Assembly (NCBI GenBank): GCA_034696485.1
Contig: JAQIWT010000897.1
Location: forward strand, 1-14,093
Length of the DNA: 14,093 bases
Source of the DNA: Isohypsibius dastychi
Taxonomy: Eukaryota; Tardigrada; Eutardigrada; Parachela; Isohypsibiidae
Direction of reading: 5' to 3'
How positions within the stretch are numbered: position 1 is the stretch's first letter; the number at the start of each line of letters is the position of its first letter. The position numbers and the translations under genes were made by a program. Below the pieces are notes generated by a model. The model was not told the origin of the DNA. It did not search any database and saw only the letters and a program-made list of their open reading frames with translations. Shown here piece after piece: positions 7,981 through 14,093 of this stretch.

Positions 7981-10900
7981 ATGCCGGAAATCAAGAATTC
8001 CAAGGACGTGCGTGAAGCATTTCTGACTTTCTTCAACGGAAAGGAACATACCTACAAGCATTCGTCCTCCGTCATTCCTCATGAAGATCCGACGCTCCTG
8101 TTCACCAACGCAGGAATGAACCAGGTTTTTATAACGATTCCTGATTTTGAAAAATGGAATTTTATCGTATTGTTCAAATTAGTTCAAGCCGATCTTCCTG
8201 GGAACGGTGGACCCAAACAGCGACATGTCCAGATTGATCCGTGCTTGCAATACCCAGAAGTGTATTCGCGCCGGAGGGAAGCACAACGACCTTGATGACG
8301 TTGGAAAGGATGTGTACCATCACACATTCTTCGAAATGCTGGGCACCTGGTCTTTTGGCGACTACTTCAAGGTTGGTGTACTAGAAGAAGCTTAGTTTCC
8401 AACCGGAAGTGGTGCTACAGAAAAGAATAATTCTGCTTGTATTATTTTCGCGAATTTGTTGATAAATTCCTCAGTACTACATATTGCAAAATTTGAACAA
8501 AATTTGGAAAGAAAATTGTCTAGATAATACAGATCCGTTTTATTTCAGAAAGAGGCTTGCGCTTGGGCATGGGAATTTTTGACTGTCTACATTGGTTTGC
8601 CAAAAGATCGGCTATACGTCACCTACTTTGAGGGCAAGAAGGAATTGGGGCTGGAACCTGACCACGAATGCCGTGATATCTGGCTCGCTCTTGGGTAGGG
8701 CCCATTTTTGGACTTACGTAGGAGGCCAGCCTTTAAACGTGAAATTTTGGTTTCAGACTTCCGGCCGACCGCGTTATACCATTCAGCATGAAGGAGAATT
8801 TTTGGGAAATGGGTGAAACTGGCCCATGCGGTCCTTGTACCGAAATCCACTTTGATCGCATTGGGAGCCGCGATGCTTCCGGTTTGGTGAATCGCGATGA
8901 CCCTGACGTGCTCGAAATTTGGAATTTGGTCTTCATTCAGTTCAACCGGTATTATTGTAGCAGTACATTTCGAGAGTCCAACTTACTGATTTTTTCTTAG
9001 TGAGCCCGATACATCTTTGACCTCACTGCCGAAAAAGCACATCGATACTGGGATGGGATTTGAACGGCTGGTTTCCGTTGTACAGAACAAACGTTCCAAT
9101 TATGACACCGATGTTTTCGTTCCGATTTTTGCTGCCATTGAGAAGGTAACATTCAAACAGTTTGCTAGATGAAAAACATAACTCAGCTGATACAAATAAA
9201 ATAGGGTACTGGCTCGCGACCGTATACCGGAAAAGTTGGCGAGGATGACACCGACAAAATTGATATGGCATACCGTGTTGTTGCTGACCACATCCGGACA
9301 CTTGTGATTGCGCTTTCCGATGGAGGCAGGCCCGACAACGTTGGAAGAGGGTACCCGTTTTTAGTAGCGAATGGTGTGAAGCGGCAGTATGATACATTGA
9401 GTAATTTGCAGATACGTTTTGAGAAGGATTCTTCGTCGCGGCATCCGGTACGCCAGCGAAAAACTGAACGCAAAACCCGGTTTCCTTTCCAGTTTAGTAC
9501 CGCATGTCATCGAAATTCTCGGTGATGCATTTCCGGAAGTGAAGAAGGATCCCCAGACGGTAATGATTTCTGTTTTAATTCTGCAGCAGTAATTCACACA
9601 TTAATGATAATTGGACGATCTCATGTCTTTATATGTGTTCCCAAGTAATTGTCGTATTAAATTTCGTGTTTTTACTGCAGGTTTCTCGAATTATTGACGA
9701 AGAAGAAAATCAGTTTTTGCGAACGTTGATTCGTGGCCGACGTCTTCTGGAGCGGACAATCTCTCAAATGGGAGACAGCAAAGTTCTTCCCGGTGATGTC
9801 GCTTGGCGCCTCTACGATACTTTCGGATTTCCAATTGATCTGACGCAGTTGATGGCTGAGGAACGCGGACTGACCGTAGATCTTGCCAGTTACGAAGAAG
9901 CCAAGCGGAAAGCCATCTTGCTATCGCAAGCTCAGAGCACTGTTGGGATTGCAAAACTCGATCTGGATGTTCACGCTATTCAGGCTTTGAAAGATCAGAA
10001 AGTGCCACTATCGGATGACTCTGCTAAATACGCGTATAAAAGCTTCAAAGGTCAAACACCAGCTGATGACGCTTATGAATTCGCCTCCTCAACTGGGCGT
10101 GTTGTTGCTTTGCGAGTTGAGAAAGGATTTGTTCAGGATGCTTCCGGTGGAGAAGTTGGGGTTATTCTTGATCGAACCAACTTTTACGCTGAACAAGGTG
10201 GTCAGATATTTGATGAAGGCTATATGACATTGGAGGGAAATGAGGTGGGTGAAATTTACATTTATATACCTGGAAGAAATTTAAATTTGAGAAGTTCAAA
10301 AATGAATTTATTTTAGATTGAATTTTAATTAAATTTAAAGTGAACTAAATCTAGATTAATTTAGATTGAATTTGAATCTACTACATTGATCGGGATTAAT
10401 CTCGTTTCTGATATTTTGCGACGAGCAGGAAGTGGAATTCCAAGTGAACAACGTGCAGATCCGGGGTGGATTTGTTCTTCATACTGGCAAGCTGGATGGT
10501 ACTTTGAAAGTCGGAGACACTTTGAAGTTGTTTATTGATGAGGCATGTGGATAATATTTGAAAGCGCATCACTCTATTCATAATTTCGTATTTGCTTCAG
10601 AATCGCCGGAAAATGGTGATGAATAACCATACCGGTACGCATATTCTGAACTACGCACTCCGGGAAGTTCTCAAGAGCAACGCTGACCAGCGAGGATCGC
10701 TGGTTGCTCCTGACCGTCTGCGATTTGATTTCACTGCGAATTCTGCACTTTCTACACCGGAAATCAAACAGGCCGAAGAGATTTCCCAAAAAGCCATCGC
10801 TAAAGACGACGAGGTGTTTGCAAAATATGCCTCCCTCTCGGAAGCCAAGTCCGTCAAAGGTCTTCGTGCTATTTTTGACGAAGTAACTATAGCTGCAGCT

Positions 10901-11771
10901 CATTTGGAATTCTTTTTCATGTCAAATTTTGTTCTCGTAGACATACCCAGATCCAGTTCGCGTTATCAGCGTCGGGGTCCCGGTTGAAGACCTCTTGAAG
11001 AATCCCGATGACGGAAAAGCCACCAACACCTCGGTTGAATTCTGTGGTGGTACCCATGTTTTGCGAAGCGGGCATATTGGAGATTTTGTAATCGTGACCG
11101 AGGAAGCCATCGCAAAAGGAATTCGCCGCATTGTCGCATTGACTGGACCGGAAGCTAAGGCAGCTCTACGTCGAACTGATCTGTATCGCGCCCGAGTGAA
11201 CAACGTTACCAACTCTTTACAAAAGGGAGGATATAATTACAAAAGCCTGCTTAAGGAGCTCAATGATCTGGTTGAGGAATTGGCTCAGGCAGTCCTTCCG
11301 GTTTGGCAGAAAGAAGAAATGCGGAGCGCCCTGTCTGCTGCTAAGAAAAAAATGGATGATGTTGACAAGGCCAGCAAAACCGCTAAAGCACATTTGTGTC
11401 TGGGAAAAGTCAAAGAGCTTGTTGAGCAGGAACCTGGAGCAAAAGTGCGAGTTTATCTACTGGATGCCGGAAGTAATTCAAAGGCGCTCGATGGTGCTGT
11501 CAAGCAGATAAAGGCTAGTGATCCGGATTCGAATGTTATGCTGTTCTCGGTGGATGAGGATGAAGGAAAAGTGGTGGTTGTGTCGTCGGTTTCTGCTAAA
11601 GATGTCGCCTTGGGTTTGAAAGCTAATGAATGGGTTCAGCAGATTGGCGATCTGATCAAGGGAAAAGGTGGAGGACGAGATGCAACTGCTCAGGCTATTG
11701 GAACCAACGTGAGCTGCGTTTCCGAAGCCATGGAAGTCGCTAAGAAGTTCGCTGAATTGAAACTAAAATAA
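7981..11771 (+). CDS. AARS1: Cytosolic alanyl-tRNA synthetase
   Basis: Eleven exons (7981-8124, 8183-8371, 8549-8694, 8757-8948, 9001-9145, 9205-9350, 9412-9559, 9681-10244, 10429-10542, 10601-10882, 10941-11771) join in phase to 966 aa; the human cytosolic enzyme has 968. It charges tRNA-Ala with alanine and hydrolyses mischarged Ser- and Gly-tRNA. Class II catalytic blocks are seen: GMNQFKP (about 45-51), [15 protein letters not shown] (96-110) and motif 3 GMGFER (241-246). The editing-domain zinc ligands are intact: HTGTH (His606, His610) and CGGTH (Cys725, His729). The C-Ala domain ends with the glycine-rich [12 protein letters not shown] (931-942). Introns are 58, 177, 62, 52, 59, 61, 121, 184, 58 and 58 nt; the ninth begins with GC and not GT. 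The ATG at 7981 has A at -3 and matches the family N-terminus. The last 831 bases are a single exon. No mitochondrial presequence is present from this ATG. Confidence 0.97.
10312..10373 (+). repeat. Short direct repeat in AARS intron 8
   Basis: The 14-mer TTTAGATTGAATTT occurs at 10312-10325 and 10360-10373, within a very AT-rich part of intron 8 that also has several AAATTTAA-like words. It looks like local duplication in an intron and has no evident function. Confidence 0.6.
10543..10600 (+). other. GC-AG intron 9 of AARS
   Basis: Exon 9 ends in GAT GAG and is followed by GCATGT; the intron ends in TTGCTTCAG. Joining here gives FIDE then [14 protein letters not shown], matching the family without gap. 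The nearest GT donor (10547) would create an in-frame stop at the junction. GC donors are a known minor class of U2-type introns. Confidence 0.85.
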
Positions 11772-12163
11772 TGCGACCGGAAGTTGTGGGGAATATGCAG
11801 GTTTTTGATTACAATCTTTTCTAACTTTTTTAGTCATTTGTGTAGCTCGATTTTCATGAGAGGTTTGGTGTATTTCATATAAAATAAATGCAGTTATCTA
11901 CAGCGGGTCTGCATAAGCGAAATTCAGAAACGAGCTGAATTAATTTCGAGTCGATTTTCATTCGCTTTTTTGATGAAAATGCCGATGACCATCGAAACAT
12001 TCCGAACCAAAAAGTCATACCAGTCGAAGAAGCAGAACACTTGAAATAAATGTACAGTCAACTAATTGAACAAATCAGCGGGATAAAATAAAGGGCATGC
12101 TATTCACATGGAGAGCTTGAAAAAAATACAGCGCTGACTAGCAAATGCGCTTCGGAACTCGTT
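11772..12163. other. Convergent 3' regions of AARS and HERPUD
   Basis: This 392-base gap lies between the AARS stop (plus) and the HERPUD stop (minus). Plus-strand AATAAA copies lie at 11883, 12045 and 12087. On the minus strand no canonical AATAAA was found here; an AATACA variant at 11874-11869 is one possible weak signal. No gene is supported. Confidence 0.6.
11883..11888 (+). terminator. Poly(A) signal of AARS
   Basis: AATAAA lies 112 bases after the TAA stop. Further AATAAA copies at 12045 and 12087 could extend the transcript towards the HERPUD stop at 12164. Confidence 0.6.
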
Positions 12164-13626
12164 TTAGTTTCCGACAACATGAGCCAGATTTTCAGGGACA
12201 AGTGATGTGACGAATCCAATGAGTAAATTAACAACCGTCGACATTATTCCATTCTGATTTGGCGGTTCGGGCAAATTATCTGCACCAGCCGGAAGTTGAT
12301 CCTGTTGCGCGTTATTATCCGGTGCCGCAGCAGGATTCTCGGCTCTTTGAAGATTTCGCTGATTCATTCGCTCTCTCCATCGTCGGAAATCCCGAAATGT
12401 ATTGAAAAGAAGAAAAAAAGCAGCGAATGTGAAGAATGAAAAGAACTTTGTCGTTGATGAGGAGACGAAAACCATGAGGAGGAGCAGAACTAATCGCACA
12501 ATCTTGTATGTCCAATCCAAAATATCGCGCTGATTTTCAGCGTTTTCTTCAATCATCGCACCTCCTTGGGCGTTCATAATCAGGCCACCGTTTCCTTGGG
12601 GCACTTCTGGTGCAAACTGGGGAGCGTTTTCTTGATTCGGCGGTGCATGTTGAGGCATGTTATGTAATCCCGGTAAATAAAAATTGTTGAACTGCGCATT
12701 CACATTTCCAGGAGGCATCGTGGTTGTCCGGAACGGCGCTCTCACTGGACTGCAACAAAAAAAACCATTTGAACTCACAGCCACAGAAAAAATGGCAACA
12801 AAATTTTGAGACAAACAAAAAAAACAATCAAAATACGGGAAAACCTAAAAATTAACCATATGAGTTCATCACCAAACCTCGTTAAAAGTTGGACAATCTG
12901 TGTATAAGTACTGAACAGGAGGAGAAAATGGCGTGGAAAAATGGCTGCTCACCTGAACGAAGCAGCATACTGTTGATACTGATGAAGATAACTTTGATAG
13001 ACATGCATCATGTATGCGGGATCATTCGAAGGCATCCATGGTGAATTACTTGGATGTTGAAAATTTTGTCCAAAAGCAGGAATATTAGATGAAGAATCAC
13101 CATGGCCCGGTCGTCGATGAATCCCTTCATTCAAGCTCTCAGCTTCCGGAACAGCGGAAGTGGGCTCGATGGAAACCATCCTGCAAACCATGTGAAGAAC
13201 AGGAACACGGTCCAGGTTCGCCTATAGAATAACACCACCGAACGTGAAATGGGTGGAGAATTGCCATCATGTGATCAAAATATAAACGAAACAGAGATAA
13301 AGGTGTCGAATTATTTTTCATCTCATGAATCCAGTCTTTTGCATTTTTACCTGGAAACAATCTTTCAGCAAGATGGAATCTGCCAGAATGCGACCAGATA
13401 GAATTAGTTTTTGATCATCGACTTTCTGGAATTCACCAAAGTTAGCATGGGAAACGCAAGGTGCAATACAGTGACCTACGGGATTTTTTGGCACGATTTT
13501 CTCCAGGTGTTCCTTCAGCTGTCTGACGCTCCAGCTCATGCTCACATCCACGGTTATTTCCTCCCTTCCTTGTGAGAGGAATGGTATCTTGACGACAAGT
13601 TTCTGAGTGGCAGCTCCAACATCCAT
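12164..13626 (-). CDS. HERPUD-family ER ubiquitin-like membrane protein
   Basis: Four minus-strand exons (13626-13480, 13425-13351, 13221-12953, 12749-12164) join in phase to 358 aa; human HERPUD1 and HERPUD2 have 391 and 406. HERP proteins sit in the ER membrane, face the cytosol and help the HRD1 ubiquitin-ligase complex in ER-associated degradation. An N-terminal ubiquitin-like domain (about 9-95) contains WSVRQLKEHLEKIVP, DDQKLILSGRIL and VPVLHMVC, all matching HERP. A proline/glutamine-rich linker follows, then MNAQGGAMIEE (222-232), close to the HERP MNAQGGPIVEE motif, LDWTY, and a hydrophobic hairpin at about 245-279. The C-terminus, IMSTVVNLLIGFVTSLVPE, mirrors the final amphipathic stretch of HERP. 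Introns are 54, 129 and 203 nt; the 54-nt one is in frame and has no stop. The first in-frame ATG is 13626. HERPUD1 and HERPUD2 are not resolvable here. The ER-stress induction known for HERPUD1 is not demonstrated by the sequence. Confidence 0.93.
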
Positions 13627-14093
13627 GATCGACACAACAACAAGAATGGAAGCAAAAGCAAGCAACTGGTCACACAATTTCACGACACAACAAAAGGAGG
13701 AAGAAAGTAGTACAAAGAACGGCTAAGATGCGATTTTGGGATCACTGCAGAAGATAATTCTGGGAGCTAACGCAGCTACGCAACAATTGCACTGTTTACG
13801 ACCACGTTTTCGGAAATCAGCTTTAAGATTTGATATTTCGAGTTCTGGAAATGGATTTTGAAGCCAGAAGTACCTCCCTTTCTTTTTATGCCTATGGATA
13901 CGTTTGGCGTACGATCGTGGAGGAATGTCATTGGTTTAGAATTAGACCAGCGCACGTAGCAGCGACGCATTTGAACTACGCCTGCAGGAAAAGTTGAAGG
14001 CGTGAGAACGGTTTCCATATCCTTCCCGCGGGTGTTCAGTGAGGATCGGTTTAAAATCGACAACAAATCACCCGTTGATCTGAAAATTCCCAA
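13627..14093 (-). other. HERPUD upstream region with open frame
   Basis: This is the HERPUD 5' flank. It includes CCACGT at 13802-13807, about 176 bases upstream of the HERPUD start. It also contains a minus-strand open frame that runs off the window (listed separately). No canonical ERSE (CCAAT, nine bases, CCACG) is present. Confidence 0.4.
13776..14093 (-). CDS. Partial unidentified open frame at right edge
   Basis: A minus-strand frame stays open from the window edge to TAG at 13778-13776 (about 105 codons). If real it is the last exon of a gene lying mostly beyond the window, in tandem with HERPUD and ending 150 bases before its start. Acceptor-like sites sit at TTTTCAG near the edge and TTTTCCTGCAG near 13981. 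The sequence is basic, with MRRCYVRW and IKRKGGTSGFK. I do not recognise a family. A resemblance to mitochondrial ribosomal protein bL34 around KRK was considered and is too weak to use. A second minus-strand frame over the last half also stays open (about 68 codons, lysine/arginine-rich), so the reading frame itself is uncertain and the frame may be non-coding promoter sequence. Confidence 0.25.
   Translation of the reverse strand: MGIFRSTGDLLSILNRSSLNTRGKDMETVLTPSTFPAGVVQMRRCYVRWSNSKPMTFLHDRTPNVSIGIKRKGGTSGFKIHFQNSKYQILKLISENVVVNSAIVA

Noticed and set aside
9023-9473. Overlapping minus-strand frames of 96-124 codons opposite AARS exons 5-7
   Set aside because: These are shadows of conserved synthetase exons, with no independent support.
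13627-13683. In-frame hydrophobic extension (LLAFASILVVVSI) upstream of the HERPUD ATG, resembling a signal peptide
   Set aside because: It has no ATG (only a GTG), HERP proteins begin directly with a cytosolic ubiquitin-like domain, and the first ATG at 13626 fits the family.
1-14093. A mobile element, CRISPR array, viral remnant or novel multi-gene system
   Set aside because: No transposase, reverse-transcriptase, integrase or viral motifs and no regularly spaced repeats were found. All well-supported genes belong to ordinary animal families.

Overview
This is a gene-dense stretch of animal nuclear DNA with short introns. All five recognisable genes are conserved metazoan families. GT-AG introns (one GC-AG) cluster at 52-62 nt, intergenic spacing is a few hundred bases, and AATAAA poly(A) signals follow stop codons. 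There are no bacterial operons, ribosome-binding sites or insertion sequences. The gene set (OSGIN, PRRT3/4-like, MGMT, cytosolic AARS, HERPUD) together with the tiny introns suggests a compact invertebrate genome. A tardigrade, a small arthropod or a similar ecdysozoan would fit, but the species cannot be fixed from this window.

Layout, left to right. (1) 1-1483 is non-coding or unassigned, with a 43-base imperfect palindrome at the left edge and an AT-rich repeat at 364-430. (2) 1484-4037 (+) is a four-exon OSGIN-family FAD/NAD(P)-dependent oxidoreductase. (3) 5048-6343 (+) is an intronless seven-pass membrane protein of PRRT3/4 type. (4) 7585-6720 (-) is a four-exon O6-methylguanine-DNA methyltransferase, convergent with the PRRT-like gene. 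(5) 7981-11771 (+) is an eleven-exon cytosolic alanyl-tRNA synthetase, divergent from MGMT across a 395-base CpG-rich promoter region. (6) 13626-12164 (-) is a four-exon HERPUD (ER-associated degradation) gene, convergent with AARS. (7) 13776-14093 (-) is an open frame running off the right edge that I could not identify.

Exon boundaries were chosen so that reading phase is preserved at every junction and the joined protein matches the family along its length. Joined lengths are 500 aa (OSGIN), 431 aa (PRRT-like), 216 aa (MGMT), 966 aa (AARS) and 358 aa (HERPUD).

The genes do not form one pathway. AARS serves translation, MGMT direct DNA repair, HERPUD ER quality control and OSGIN redox stress, so the cluster is stress and housekeeping at most. 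I found no CRISPR array, viral gene, mobile-element coding sequence or novel multi-gene system. The points worth a second look are small: a stop-free 54-nt intron inside the HERPUD ubiquitin-like domain, a GC-AG intron in AARS, overlapping convergent 3' ends, a shared divergent promoter, unusual active-site-loop and zinc-site residues in MGMT, and upstream reading frames at the PRRT-like and AARS starts.
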